64,000 nucleotides of DNA, taken from NCBI RefSeq assembly GCF_026341855.1, contig NZ_JAPENW010000001.1:3959001-4023000 (forward strand). Direction: 5' to 3'. The stretch comes from Streptomyces sp. NBC_00568. Lineage in GTDB: Bacteria; Actinomycetota; Actinomycetes; Streptomycetales; Streptomycetaceae. Position numbers and translations under genes: made by a program. The stretch's first letter is position 1. The number at the start of each line of letters is the position of its first letter. Under the pieces are notes generated by a model. The model was not told where the DNA came from. It worked only from the letters and a program-made list of their open reading frames with translations, and made no database searches. Positions 7,729 to 16,857 of this stretch are shown piece by piece.

Positions 7729-9813
7729 ATGTCACGGGACAGTGCCGCTTCGGCGCCCGCTGAGCAGGGGGACCGTTCGGGGCGGCCTGTCGGCCGGAAC
7801 ATGACGGGTTCACGCTGGGAACGGTTCTTCGAGGGAGGGCTGCTCCAGGGCGGAGTCCAGGGCAGCCCGGTCCTTCGGCTGTTCATACGCTGGGTGCGTC
7901 GTCCGCTGCTGCCCGTGATGCGGCTGTGGCGGCGCAACATCCAGCTCAAGATCGTCGTGACGACGCTGCTGATGTCGCTCGGTGTCGTCCTGCTGCTCGG
8001 CTTCGTCGTGATCGGGCAGGTGCGCAACGGTCTGCTCGACGCCAAGGTGAAGGCCTCGCAGAGCCAGGCCACCGGTGGTTTCGCGGCGGCCAAGCAGCAG
8101 GCGGACGGGGGAGTGACCGCGAACGGCGACGACGGCTCGACCGCCGACGGCCGCTCGTCCAAGAACGTCAGCCAGTGGATGACCGACCTCGTCGTGTCCC
8201 TGTCCAGTGGTGGACAGGGCGCGTTCGACGTCGTGACGCTCAACTCCACCGCGGCCGGCGACGGCAGCGGTGGCCTCGCGCCGCGGTACTCGGGTCAGGT
8301 CGACCCGACGGTGAGCGTGCCCGAGAATCTGCGCGCCCGGGTCGACGAGAGCACGGCCGCGGCGCAGAGCTACACCCGTGTCGTCTACAAGGACGGCCGC
8401 GAGTCCCAGCCGGCGCTGGTCATCGGCAAGCAGGTCAACGACCCCAACGGGGACGCGTACCAGCTCTACTACCTCTTCCCGCTGACGCAGGAGGAGAAGT
8501 CGCTGAGCCTGGTCAAGGGGACGCTCGCGACGGCGGGACTGTTCGTCGTGGTGCTCCTCGGCGCCATCGCCTGGCTCGTGGTGCGCCAGGTCGTCACCCC
8601 TGTGCGGATGGCGGCCGGGATCGCCGAACGGCTCTCCGCCGGACGCCTCCAGGAACGTATGAAGGTCACCGGCGAGGACGACATCGCGCGCCTCGGCGAG
8701 GCCTTCAACAAGATGGCGCAGAACCTCCAGCTGAAGATCCAGCAGCTGGAGGACCTCTCGCGGATGCAGCGGCGGTTCGTCTCCGACGTGTCGCACGAGC
8801 TGCGGACGCCGCTGACGACCGTGCGGATGGCGGCCGATGTCATCCACGACGCGCGTGTGGACTTCGACCCGGTGACCGCGCGGTCGGCCGAGCTCCTCGC
8901 CGACCAGCTGGACCGGTTCGAGACGCTGCTCGCGGACCTGCTGGAGATCAGCCGGTTCGACGCGGGCGCGGCGGCGCTGGAGGCCGACGCGATCGACCTC
9001 AGAGAAGTCGTACGACGGGTGGTCGGCGGAGCCGAGCCGCTCGCCGAGCGCAAGGGCACGCACATACGCGTCGTCGGCGACCAGCAGCCGCTGATCGCCG
9101 AGGCGGACGCCCGGCGGGTCGAGCGTGTGCTGCGCAACCTCGTCGTCAACGCCGTGGAGCACGGCGAGGGCAAGGACGTCGTCGTCAGGCTCGCCGCAGC
9201 GGGCGGAGCGGTCGCGATCGCGGTCCGCGACTACGGCGTCGGGCTCAAGCCCGGCGAGGCGACCCGGGTGTTCAGCCGCTTCTGGCGGGCGGACCCGGCC
9301 CGCGCGCGTACCACCGGCGGCACGGGTCTCGGCCTGTCCATCGCTCTGGAGGACGCGCGGCTGCACGGCGGCTGGCTGCAGGCCTGGGGCGAGCCGGGCG
9401 GCGGTTCGCAGTTCCGGCTGACCCTGCCGCGGACGGCCGACGAGCCCCTCAGGGGATCGCCGATACCGCTGGAACCCAAGGACTCCCGGCGCAACCGCGG
9501 ACTCGACGACGCCGGTCTGCCGCACGGCGGCAGCACCAAGCTCGCGACGGTACCCGTACAGCAGCCCGGAGCCGGGACGGGTTCCATACCGCCGCCCGGG
9601 GCCATGGCCTCACGGCTGGCCGGGGCGTCGCCCACGGCCGATCCGACGGCGCTGCCGGGCAACGGCGCGCGCGTGGTGCCCCGGCCCGCCGGGGCGGTGC
9701 GCCGCCAGGAGGAGACATCCGGCACCGGCCGGGAACGGACCGCACAGGAGCGGGGGCGGGACGGCGAGAGGCCGGAGGAGCTCGGACATGGGGAGGCATT
9801 TCGTGGGCGCTGA
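7729..9813 (+). CDS. mtrB: two-component sensor histidine kinase MtrB
   Basis: 694 aa. A cytoplasmic N-terminus is followed by a transmembrane helix (LKIVVTTLLMSLGVVLLLGFVV starts it), an extracytoplasmic sensor of about 180 residues, a second helix near residues 265-290, and a HAMP domain. The HisKA box SHELRTPL carries H356, and the HATPase domain has its N-box (NLVVNAVEH) and G-boxes (GTGLGLSI). A 130-residue Pro/Gly/Thr-rich C-terminal tail, typical of streptomycete MtrB, follows. The start at 7729 was preferred over an upstream in-frame codon inside mtrA because it lies just after the mtrA stop. The gene overlaps the start of lpqB. Confidence 0.97.
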   Translation: MSRDSAASAPAEQGDRSGRPVGRNMTGSRWERFFEGGLLQGGVQGSPVLRLFIRWVRRPLLPVMRLWRRNIQLKIVVTTLLMSLGVVLLLGFVVIGQVRNGLLDAKVKASQSQATGGFAAAKQQADGGVTANGDDGSTADGRSSKNVSQWMTDLVVSLSSGGQGAFDVVTLNSTAAGDGSGGLAPRYSGQVDPTVSVPENLRARVDESTAAAQSYTRVVYKDGRESQPALVIGKQVNDPNGDAYQLYYLFPLTQEEKSLSLVKGTLATAGLFVVVLLGAIAWLVVRQVVTPVRMAAGIAERLSAGRLQERMKVTGEDDIARLGEAFNKMAQNLQLKIQQLEDLSRMQRRFVSDVSHELRTPLTTVRMAADVIHDARVDFDPVTARSAELLADQLDRFETLLADLLEISRFDAGAAALEADAIDLREVVRRVVGGAEPLAERKGTHIRVVGDQQPLIAEADARRVERVLRNLVVNAVEHGEGKDVVVRLAAAGGAVAIAVRDYGVGLKPGEATRVFSRFWRADPARARTTGGTGLGLSIALEDARLHGGWLQAWGEPGGGSQFRLTLPRTADEPLRGSPIPLEPKDSRRNRGLDDAGLPHGGSTKLATVPVQQPGAGTGSIPPPGAMASRLAGASPTADPTALPGNGARVVPRPAGAVRRQEETSGTGRERTAQERGRDGERPEELGHGEAFRGR

Positions 9814-11647
9814 CCGCGGGGGGAACGGTGTCCGCGGACGCCGTCCGGTACGCGTCGTGGTGTACGCCGGCTGTGGAGCCCTGCTGCTGGCGGGGTGTGC
9901 CTCGATGCCGGACAACGGGGACCTGCGCGGGGTCGAGTCGACGCCGCGCCAGGACTCGCAGGTCCGCGTCTACGCCATGCCGCCGCATCCCGGCGCCTCG
10001 GCGGCGGAGATCGTGCAGGGCTTCCTCGAGGCGCTGACCAGCGACGACGCCAAGTACGAGACGGCCGGCAAGTACCTCACCGACGGCGCCCGCAAGGCGT
10101 GGGATCCGTACCGTTCCACGACGGTCCTCGCGGACGCGCCGAACTCGGTGGGGCTGCCCTCGGAGGCCAAGGACGGCAGTCGCGACGTCGCGTTCCGGCT
10201 GAGCGGCAGCAAGGTCGCCAAGGTGGACGTGCGGCACGCGTACGAGCCGGACGCCGGCGAGTACAGCGGGTCGGTGCATCTGACCAGGCTGAAGAGCAAC
10301 AAGCAGTGGCGCATCGACGCGCTGCCGCAGGGTGTCGTGATGGGCACGTCCGACTTCCAGCGCAACTACGTGTCCGTGAACAAGTACTTCTACGCGTCGA
10401 ACGGCACCTCCGGCGGCGGCCGTCCCCTGCGGACCGTCGCCGACCCGGTCTATGTGCGCGCGCAGGTGGACCCGATGACGCAGATCGTGCGCGCGCTCCT
10501 GAAGGGGCCCACGAGCTGGCTGGACCCGGTGGTCAGGTCGAGCTTCCCGTCGGGCACGGAGCTGAAGAACAGCGACGTGTCGCTGGCGCCCGACGACCGC
10601 AACAGGGTCACGGTGCCGCTGAACGACAAGGCGGACCGTGTCGGACTTCCCAAGTGCCGTCAGATGGCGGCCCAACTCCTCCTGACGCTCCAGGATCTGA
10701 CTCCCACCGGCGTCGACGAGGTGGAGTTCCAGAAGTCGGACGGCACGCAGCTGTGCGTGCTGAACAAGAGTCAGGCCGAGGGCGTCGCCTCGCACGGTAC
10801 GGGCGAGCACCCGGGGTACCAGTACTTCATCGACCACGAGCAGCGGCTCGTCCGGATGCCCCGCGAGAACAGTGACAAGAAGCCCGAGCCGGTGCCCGGT
10901 GCGCTGGGCGAGGGCGGCAAGAAGCTGCGGGCGGCCGCGGTGTCGCGGGACGAGGGCAGTGCGGCCGGGGTGTCGGCCGACGGCCGGAACCTGTACGTCG
11001 GGTCGCTGGTGTCGGGCGGTTCGCTCGGCGAGCCGGTGGTGCAGAGCCAGGGCAGGACGGCGGACGACCGGCTGACGACGCCCAGCTGGGACGCGCGGGG
11101 CGACCTGTGGGTGGCCGACCGTGATCCGAAGAACCCCCGGCTGCTTCTGCTGCAGAAGGGCGCGGGCGAGCCCATCGTCGTCGGGGCCTCGCAGCTCGAC
11201 GGGCGCATCGAGGCGGTGCGGGTGGCCGCCGACGGCGTGCGGATCGCGCTGATCGTCGAGAAGGACGGCAAGAGCTCGCTGCAGATCGGGCGCATCCAGC
11301 GATCCGGGCCCGACGATCCGCGCGGCGTGTTCGTCTTCGATCCGCGTTCCGTGGCACCTCAGCTGGAAGAGGTCACGGCCATGTCCTGGGCCGGGGACAG
11401 CCGGCTCGTGGTGGTCGGCAGCGAGAAGGGCGCCGTGCAGCAGATGCGGTACGTCCAGGTCGACGGTTCCACGCCGCTGGGCACCTCGCCCTCCGCGCTG
11501 GCCAACGTGAAGGAGATCGCCGCGTCCGAGGACGAGCAGCTGCCTCTGGTGGCGCACTCGGAGACGGACGGGATCGTGCGGCTGTCGGCGGGGGAGCAGT
11601 GGCAGAAGGTGGTCCAGGACGGGACGGCGCCGGTCTATCCCGGGTAG
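9803..11647 (+). CDS. lpqB: lipoprotein LpqB (MtrAB-associated)
   Basis: 614 aa from a GTG at 9803, preceded by GGGGAGG six bases upstream. An in-frame ATG at 9788 with its own GGAGG would add five residues. The signal peptide ends in a lipobox LLAGC (Cys32 with the GTG start). An N-terminal domain (PPHPGASAAEIVQGFLEAL) leads into a GerMN domain (about residues 200-320) and a C-terminal beta-propeller-like region. LpqB is an outer-face membrane lipoprotein that modulates MtrB in mycobacteria and streptomycetes. It overlaps the mtrB 3' end, so translation is coupled. A strong hairpin follows the stop. Confidence 0.95.
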   Translation: MGADRGGNGVRGRRPVRVVVYAGCGALLLAGCASMPDNGDLRGVESTPRQDSQVRVYAMPPHPGASAAEIVQGFLEALTSDDAKYETAGKYLTDGARKAWDPYRSTTVLADAPNSVGLPSEAKDGSRDVAFRLSGSKVAKVDVRHAYEPDAGEYSGSVHLTRLKSNKQWRIDALPQGVVMGTSDFQRNYVSVNKYFYASNGTSGGGRPLRTVADPVYVRAQVDPMTQIVRALLKGPTSWLDPVVRSSFPSGTELKNSDVSLAPDDRNRVTVPLNDKADRVGLPKCRQMAAQLLLTLQDLTPTGVDEVEFQKSDGTQLCVLNKSQAEGVASHGTGEHPGYQYFIDHEQRLVRMPRENSDKKPEPVPGALGEGGKKLRAAAVSRDEGSAAGVSADGRNLYVGSLVSGGSLGEPVVQSQGRTADDRLTTPSWDARGDLWVADRDPKNPRLLLLQKGAGEPIVVGASQLDGRIEAVRVAADGVRIALIVEKDGKSSLQIGRIQRSGPDDPRGVFVFDPRSVAPQLEEVTAMSWAGDSRLVVVGSEKGAVQQMRYVQVDGSTPLGTSPSALANVKEIAASEDEQLPLVAHSETDGIVRLSAGEQWQKVVQDGTAPVYPG

Positions 11648-11664
11648 CGCCCCGGGTTCTGCGT

Positions 11665-11699
11665 CGGCGGGCTCGTCCGGTTTCCGGGCGGGCCCGCCG
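11665..11699 (+). terminator. likely terminator after lpqB
   Basis: CGGCGGGC (11665-11672) pairs perfectly with GCCCGCCG (11692-11699), with further pairing inside (CCGG/CCGG). It lies 18 bases after the lpqB stop codon and lacks a T-run, as is common for Streptomyces terminators. Confidence 0.6.
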
Positions 11700-11854
11700 G
11701 CGTTTGCGCCCGCCTGCTCACCGGCTGCCCGTGCGCGGCCCCCGGCCCGGTCGTCCGCCCTGTCGTGTGGCGGCGTACAGCCGCTCCGGGGGTTGTCCAC
11801 AAGGGTTGTCCACAGGGGTGGCCGAGCGGGGCGGGCGTTGGCACAGTGGTGGCC

Positions 11855-12781
11855 ATGCGGGGGTGGTGGCAGGACCTCACGGATCTGGTGCTGCCGGCCG
11901 AGTGCGGAGGCTGCGGGAGGCCTCGCGCGGTGCTCTGCCCCGAGTGCCGTGCCGCCCTGAGCGGGGCCGCTCCGTGCCGGGTGCGACCGGTGCCCGAGCT
12001 GGCGGGGTTGCCTGTCGTGCACGCGGCGGCTCCCTACGAGGACGAGGTGCGGGCCGCGCTGCTCGCCCACAAGGAACGCGGTGCGCTGGCACTGGCGGCA
12101 CCCCTGGGAGCGGCCCTCGCGGGGGCCGTGCGGGCGGGTCTGGGTCCGGTGCGACGTCCTGGTCCGGAAGGGCGGCCCACGGCTTCGCAGGGGCGGCTGG
12201 AGCTCGGGAAGGGGGAAGCGTGGGGCGGGCCGGGGCGGCCCGGGACCGGAGGCGCGGTGGACCGGGGTTCGGGAGCGGGACGCGGGCCCGTGCTGCTCGT
12301 CCCCGTGCCGTCGGCGCGGAAGGCGGTCCGGGCGCGGGGGCATGATCCGGCGCGGCGGATCGCGCTCGCGGCGGCGGGCGAACTGCGGCGCACGGGAACG
12401 CCTGCCCGGGTCCTCGGGGTGCTGCGCCAGCGGCGTGCCGTGGCCGACCAGTCGGGGCTGAACTCCCGGCAGCGGCTGGCCAATCTGACGGGGGCCCTGG
12501 AGGTCGTCGCCGGGGCCGAGCGGCTGCTGGCCGAGGGCGGCCGGGTCGTGCTGGTGGACGACCTGATGACGACGGGGGCCTCGTTGGCGGAGGCGGCGCG
12601 GGCCGTACGGGTCGCGCAGTCGGGTGTGCGGGCGGTGCGATGGACGGGTGACGGCACGGAACTGTCGGAAGTGGAGGGGCGGATCGTGGGTAGGGAGCAA
12701 GCCGGAGGAACGAGCGGTGACACGGTCTGCTCGGCCGTGGTCGCCGCACCTCCGGACGCTTTCGAAATAAACCGGAACTGA
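11855..12781 (+). CDS. ComF family phosphoribosyltransferase-like protein
   Basis: 308 aa. An N-terminal double CxxC knuckle (CGGCGRP, then LCPEC) resembles the zinc site of ComF/GntX proteins. The PRPP-binding motif VVLVDDLMTTGASL lies near residue 230. In naturally competent bacteria ComF supports DNA uptake, but its role in Streptomyces is unknown. The region between the two motifs (about residues 95-150) is an alanine/glycine/arginine-rich insertion that is longer than in enterobacterial GntX. The start at 11855 follows an in-frame GTG six bases upstream, and neither has a convincing ribosome-binding site. It is separated from lpqB by about 200 bp containing the terminator. Confidence 0.9.
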   Translation: MRGWWQDLTDLVLPAECGGCGRPRAVLCPECRAALSGAAPCRVRPVPELAGLPVVHAAAPYEDEVRAALLAHKERGALALAAPLGAALAGAVRAGLGPVRRPGPEGRPTASQGRLELGKGEAWGGPGRPGTGGAVDRGSGAGRGPVLLVPVPSARKAVRARGHDPARRIALAAAGELRRTGTPARVLGVLRQRRAVADQSGLNSRQRLANLTGALEVVAGAERLLAEGGRVVLVDDLMTTGASLAEAARAVRVAQSGVRAVRWTGDGTELSEVEGRIVGREQAGGTSGDTVCSAVVAAPPDAFEINRN

Positions 12782-13096
12782 CCGAGAACTTGCATCGTTG
12801 CAGGTAATGAGTGGGTCAATTCACCTGAACGGAGGTACGTCTCAGTAGAGGGTGACGACATCCGTCCAGGCGAGATATGTTCGGTTGTGAGGGAATGGCG
12901 CAGGCCGTCTCTCGCGCATCCGAGTGCCGTACCGCGGGTTTTCAGCAATCACCCGCATCGGTGGGGTGGAGATCTTGTCCTTGGGGGAGGAGGAGGTGAA
13001 AGTCACCGAGTCCGAGGTTCCGGTGCTCACCGGAACCTGGTGCAAAAGGGAGATGCTCCGCCAGTGGAGCGGGGCTATCCGGGAACGGAGTTCTGC
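12782..13096 (+). promoter_or_regulatory. 315-bp intergenic leader upstream of hpf
   Basis: No convincing gene was found. The only short frame is a 13-codon one starting at the ATG in GGTAATGAG near 12808. The stretch is less GC-rich than its surroundings and purine-rich near 12980-13000 (GGGGGAGGAGGAGG, which looks like a ribosome-binding site but has no gene behind it in frame). It probably carries the stress-responsive promoter or promoters and the 5' UTR of hpf. I could not assign a sigma-factor consensus with confidence. Confidence 0.4.
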
Positions 13097-13789
13097 GTGG
13101 ACATCGTCGTCAAGGGCCGCAAGACCGAGGTGCCCGAGCGGTTCCGCAAGCACGTGGCCGAGAAGCTGAAGCTGGAGAAGATCCAGAAGCTCGATGGCAA
13201 GGTGATCAGCCTCGACGTCGAGGTGTCCAAGGAGCCCAACCCCCGACAGGCCGACCGCAGTGACCGGGTGGAGATCACGCTCCATTCCCGCGGACCGGTG
13301 ATCCGGGCGGAGGCAGCGGCTAGCGACGCGTATGCAGCACTCGACCTGGCCGCGGACAAGCTCGAGGCCCGGCTGCGCAAGCAGCACGACAAGCGCTACA
13401 CCCGCCGTGGCAACGGCAGGATCTCGGCAGCCGAGGTCGCCGACCGCGTCCCGGGCGCAGCGACGCTGAACGGCGACGGCAGCGTCGTCCACGAGGACGA
13501 GCCGGACGCGGTACCGACGAAGAAGATCGGCTCTCTCGAGATCATGGGCGAAGGCCCCTGTGTCGTCCGCGAGAAGACCCATGTGGCCGCACCGATGACG
13601 CTCGACCAGGCGCTCTACGAAATGGAGCTGGTCGGGCACGACTTCTACCTCTTCGTCGACTCCGAGACGAAGGAGCCCAGTGTCGTCTACCGGCGGCACG
13701 CGTACGACTACGGCGTCATCCACCTCAGCACGGACCCGATGGTCACCCAGGGCGGAGCGGACGCGCCGGGCGGCGCGCTCGGCGGCTGA
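13097..13789 (+). CDS. hpf: ribosome hibernation-promoting factor, long form
   Basis: 230 aa from a GTG at 13097. The N-terminal S30AE/HPF domain (DIVVKGRKTEVPERFRKHV to about residue 105) binds the 30S decoding region. A linker leads to the C-terminal dimerisation domain (about 160-220: MTLDQALYEMELVGHDFY, then VVYRRHAYDYGVI), so this is the long form that pairs 70S into 100S ribosomes. The frame stays open for 70 codons upstream, but that part has no family similarity and the GTG has CGGAG six bases before it. A very strong terminator hairpin follows. Confidence 0.95.
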   Translation: MDIVVKGRKTEVPERFRKHVAEKLKLEKIQKLDGKVISLDVEVSKEPNPRQADRSDRVEITLHSRGPVIRAEAAASDAYAALDLAADKLEARLRKQHDKRYTRRGNGRISAAEVADRVPGAATLNGDGSVVHEDEPDAVPTKKIGSLEIMGEGPCVVREKTHVAAPMTLDQALYEMELVGHDFYLFVDSETKEPSVVYRRHAYDYGVIHLSTDPMVTQGGADAPGGALGG

Positions 13790-13810
13790 CCACCCCCGGT
13801 GACGGCTGAG

Positions 13811-13851
13811 CCGGTGCCCCTGGAGCGCGAGTGCGCCCCCAGGGGCACCGG
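13811..13851 (+). terminator. terminator after hpf
   Basis: CCGGTGCCCCTGG (13811-13823) pairs perfectly with CCAGGGGCACCGG (13839-13851) around a 15-base loop, 21 bases after the hpf stop. A 13-bp uninterrupted stem without a U-tract is typical for Streptomyces. Confidence 0.8.
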
Positions 13852-13994
13852 TGTGCGACCACTTCACGTTCCGCGATGTCACCGCACTGACGTCCCGGCA
13901 TGGAATCATGGCCGCACCGGCTCAACCGGTGGGCCGTTGCCTTGGGTTGGCGATGGCACGGAAACACAGGCCACGGCCTTCAGGGGGAGGAACG

Positions 13995-14741
13995 ATGGCG
14001 GACAGCTTCGGACCGATGCGTGACCGTGATGCCGACGACGGCGTCGTCACCACCGGCCTGGACGCGGACTCTCCGCGCAAGGAGCCGATCAGGGTCCTTG
14101 TCGTGGACGACCACGCCCTCTTCCGCCGAGGTCTGGAGATCGTTCTCGCGGCCGAGGAGGACATCCAGGTCGTCGGCGAGGCGGGGGACGGGGCGGAGGC
14201 GGTCGACAAGGCCGCCGACCTGCTGCCCGACATCGTGCTGATGGACGTACGGATGCCCAAGCGCGGCGGTATCGAGGCGTGCACCTCCATCAAGGAGGTG
14301 GCCCCCAGCGCGAAGATCATCATGCTGACGATCAGCGACGAGGAGGCCGACCTCTACGACGCGATCAAGGCGGGCGCGACCGGGTATCTCCTCAAGGAGA
14401 TCTCCACGGACGAGGTGGCCACGGCCATTCGCGCGGTGGCCGACGGGCAGTCGCAGATCAGTCCCTCTATGGCGTCGAAACTCCTCACCGAGTTCAAGTC
14501 GATGATCCAGCGGACGGACGAGCGCCGGCTGGTGCCCGCGCCGCGGCTCACCGATCGCGAGCTGGAGGTCCTCAAACTCGTGGCCACGGGGATGAACAAC
14601 CGGGATATCGCCAAGCAGTTGTTCATCTCCGAGAACACCGTGAAAAACCATGTGCGCAACATCCTGGAGAAACTGCAGCTGCACTCCAGGATGGAAGCCG
14701 TGGTGTACGCGATGCGGGAGAAGATCCTCGAGATCCGCTAG
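13995..14741 (+). CDS. NarL/FixJ-type response regulator (orphan)
   Basis: 248 aa from ATG 13995, which has GGGGGAGG four bases upstream; this decides against an in-frame start at 13851. After about 30 variable residues comes a receiver domain (VLVVDDHALFRRG, phospho-acceptor D84 in LMDVRMP, MLTISDEE, GYLLKE). A LuxR-type HTH follows (LTDRELEVLKLVATG to NTVKNHVRNILEKL, about 180-235). No histidine kinase is adjacent, so it is an orphan in this context. The DNA-binding domain suggests a transcriptional role, but targets cannot be inferred from sequence. Confidence 0.93.
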   Translation: MADSFGPMRDRDADDGVVTTGLDADSPRKEPIRVLVVDDHALFRRGLEIVLAAEEDIQVVGEAGDGAEAVDKAADLLPDIVLMDVRMPKRGGIEACTSIKEVAPSAKIIMLTISDEEADLYDAIKAGATGYLLKEISTDEVATAIRAVADGQSQISPSMASKLLTEFKSMIQRTDERRLVPAPRLTDRELEVLKLVATGMNNRDIAKQLFISENTVKNHVRNILEKLQLHSRMEAVVYAMREKILEIR

Positions 14742-14771
14742 GCGTTCCCCGAGGACCCGTTCCGCCAAGAG

Positions 14772-16025
14772 CTACCCGAGGACGCGGACGAGTTCCCCGA
14801 TGAGCGGCTCGCGCAGTTCCGGGGCGTCCACCCGCTCGACCCGCACATCCGTGCAGTCCACCCAGCTCGCGGCCTCCGCCAGGGCCTGGGCCACCGCCGG
14901 GACCGCCTTGGCGTCGTCCAGGCTGACCTGCCTCGCGACCAGCGTGCGGCCCTCCCGGGCCGGGTCCACCCGGCCGACGAGCCGGCCGCCGGCCAGGACC
15001 GGCATCGCGAAGTAACCGTGGATCCGCTTCGGCTTGGGCGTGTACGCCTCCAGACGATGCGTGAAATCGAAGATCCGCTCCGTGCGCGCCCGCTCCCAGA
15101 TCAGGGAGTCGAACGGCGACAGGAGCGTCGTACGGTGGCGGCCGCGCGGAACCGTCTCCAGCGCCACCGGGTCCGCCCACGCGTCCCCCGCCGGTCTTCC
15201 GCCGAGGCTCCTGGCGCCGCCCTTCTGGGCCGTGGGCCTGCCCCAGCCCTCCACCGTCACCGGGACCAGGCCCGAGTCCGCGATCACCGCGTCGACCTGC
15301 TCGCCCCTGAGGCGGTGGTAGTCGGCGATGTCCGCGCGGGTGCCGACACCGAGGGACTGGCCGGCGAGGCGGACCAGACGGCGCAGGCACTCCGCGTCGT
15401 CCAGTTCGTCGTGGAGCAGCGACTTCGGGATGGCGCGCTCCGCCAGGTCGTAGACCCGCTTCCAGCCGCGCCGCTCCACGCACACCACCTCGCCGTACAT
15501 CAGCGCGCGCTCGACGGCGACCTTGGTGCCCGACCAGTCCCACCACTCGCTGGTCTTCTTCGCCCCGCCCAAGTCCGTGGCCGTGAGGGGGCCTTCGGCG
15601 CGCAGTTGCTTGACGACCTGGTCGTAGGCGCCGTCGGGCAGGTCGTGGTTCCAGTGCGGGCGGGCGCGGTAGGCGCGGCGGCGGAACGCGAAATGCGGCC
15701 ACTCCTCCACGGGCAGGATGCAGGCCGCGTGGGACCAGTACTCGAAGGCGTGCGGTGCCGGGGGTGTGTCGGCGGCCGGTGACGACGTCCAGTAGGCCTG
15801 CTCGACGGTCTTGCGGCCGACGGCGCCGAGACGGGCGTACGGAATGAGTTCGTGGGAGCGGGCGAGGACGGAGATGGTGTCGAGCTGGACCGCGCCGAGG
15901 TGCCGAAGGACTCCGCGGACGCCCGCCCTGCGGTCAGGGGCGCCCAGGAACCCCTGGGCCCGCAGGGCGATGCGGCGGGCTTCGTCCGCCGAGAGTTCGG
16001 TGATGGGAGGCGGAAGACTCGTCAT
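14772..16025 (-). CDS. YcaQ/AlkX-like winged-helix DNA glycosylase family protein
   Basis: 417 aa from ATG 16025; a GTG two codons upstream is also possible. The length matches E. coli YcaQ (about 410 aa). The N-terminal segment LRAQGFLGAP leads to the catalytic-loop motif GAVQLDTISVLARSHEL. The Q-x-D (Q47, D49) places it with YcaQ/AlkX-type rather than AlkZ-type (Q-x-Q) enzymes; both groups excise bulky or crosslinked alkyl-DNA lesions. Tandem winged-helix domains are expected from the family. It is convergent with the response regulator, 30 bp apart. Substrate preference is an inference from the motif only. Confidence 0.88.
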   Translation of the reverse strand: MTSLPPPITELSADEARRIALRAQGFLGAPDRRAGVRGVLRHLGAVQLDTISVLARSHELIPYARLGAVGRKTVEQAYWTSSPAADTPPAPHAFEYWSHAACILPVEEWPHFAFRRRAYRARPHWNHDLPDGAYDQVVKQLRAEGPLTATDLGGAKKTSEWWDWSGTKVAVERALMYGEVVCVERRGWKRVYDLAERAIPKSLLHDELDDAECLRRLVRLAGQSLGVGTRADIADYHRLRGEQVDAVIADSGLVPVTVEGWGRPTAQKGGARSLGGRPAGDAWADPVALETVPRGRHRTTLLSPFDSLIWERARTERIFDFTHRLEAYTPKPKRIHGYFAMPVLAGGRLVGRVDPAREGRTLVARQVSLDDAKAVPAVAQALAEAASWVDCTDVRVERVDAPELREPLIGELVRVLG

Positions 16026-16155
16026 GCCCACACGTTAGGCGGTGCCACTGACAATGGGGCCCGGCCGGGCGACCGAGCCGATGACCGGACGTCGTGGCCG
16101 AGCCCGTGGCCGAGCCTTGTGTCCGAGGACGGCGACCGAGCCGGTGAGCGATGCC

Positions 16156-16256
16156 GGTGACGGAGCCCTTGACGGAGCCCGGTGACGGAGACCTTGAGCG
16201 AGCGCGGTGGCGGAGCCCTTGACCGAGCGCGGTGACTGAGCATGGTGACCGAGCGC
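16156..16256. repeat. 12/13-bp tandem repeat (25-bp dimers) downstream of the GNAT gene
   Basis: Alternating 13-bp GGTGACGGAGCCC and 12-bp TTGACGGAGCCC units form four 25-26-bp dimers. Units differ at a few positions. More degenerate copies extend upstream to about 16069. The array starts 35 bases after the GNAT stop codon and fills the gap before the YcaQ-like gene. A unit length that is not a multiple of three and a changing register argue against coding. Confidence 0.8.
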
Positions 16257-16290
16257 GGTCGCCGGCGCTCGTCGCCCGCGCCCGTCGGGC

Positions 16291-16857
16291 TCACCTGGCC
16301 GGCAGGTAAGGCGCCGTCGACGGCAGGCCCAGGTCCGACGGGAGCAGCGAGCCCACCCAGCAGTCCCTGCGAACGCCCTTGTTGTTGATGGCGGAGCGCA
16401 GGGTCCCCTCGATGGTGAAGCCGGCGCGTTCGGCGACCGCGCGGGAACCGGTGTTGCCGACTTCGGCACGCCACTCGACCCGGTCGACGGACAGGTCCGT
16501 GAAGGCCCAGCGGGAGGCCGCGACGGTGGCTTCGGCGATGTAGCCGTTGCCGCGGTGCTCCTTCGTCGCCCAGTAGCCGACCTCGCCGACGCCCAGGGAG
16601 CGCATGGTGACGGAGAGCATGCCCACCAGCTCCCCGGAGGGGAGGAAGACGCCGAACGCGAAGGCGGAGCCGTCCGCCCAGCCCTCGGGCACCATCTGGT
16701 CCGTGAAGCCCGTCGCGTGCTCGCGCAGATAGGGCGACGGGATCGTGGTCCAGCGCTGGATGTCGGGATCCTGGGCGGCCTCGTAGACGGCGTCGGTGTC
16801 GTCCACCCCCACGATGCGCAGGAGGAGACGGTCGGTGGTCAGCGTGACGGGGTCCAT
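16291..16857 (-). CDS. GNAT family N-acetyltransferase (RimJ/RimL-like)
   Basis: 188 aa from the Met of MDPVTLTTDRLLLR; in-frame ATGs at 16878 and 16893 would add 7 or 12 residues. The fold signatures are the first strand TTDRLLLRIV, the acetyl-CoA loop region EHRGNGYIAEATVAASRW, and the terminal NTGSRAVAERAGFTIEG characteristic of RimJ/RimL-type enzymes that acetylate N-terminal amino groups or small molecules. The substrate is unknown. It is a single gene, divergent from secA across about 245 bp and followed by the tandem repeat. Confidence 0.9.
   Translation of the reverse strand: MDPVTLTTDRLLLRIVGVDDTDAVYEAAQDPDIQRWTTIPSPYLREHATGFTDQMVPEGWADGSAFAFGVFLPSGELVGMLSVTMRSLGVGEVGYWATKEHRGNGYIAEATVAASRWAFTDLSVDRVEWRAEVGNTGSRAVAERAGFTIEGTLRSAINNKGVRRDCWVGSLLPSDLGLPSTAPYLPAR

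Noticed and set aside
12887..13096. 70-codon N-terminal extension of hpf
   Set aside because: The frame is open but the segment is unlike any HPF N-terminus and the GTG at 13097 begins exactly at the conserved domain with CGGAG upstream.
16022..16474. Arg/His-rich frames across the 12/13-bp repeat region
   Set aside because: Low-complexity translations of the repeat with no start signal; they overlap the GNAT 3' end in the wrong frame.
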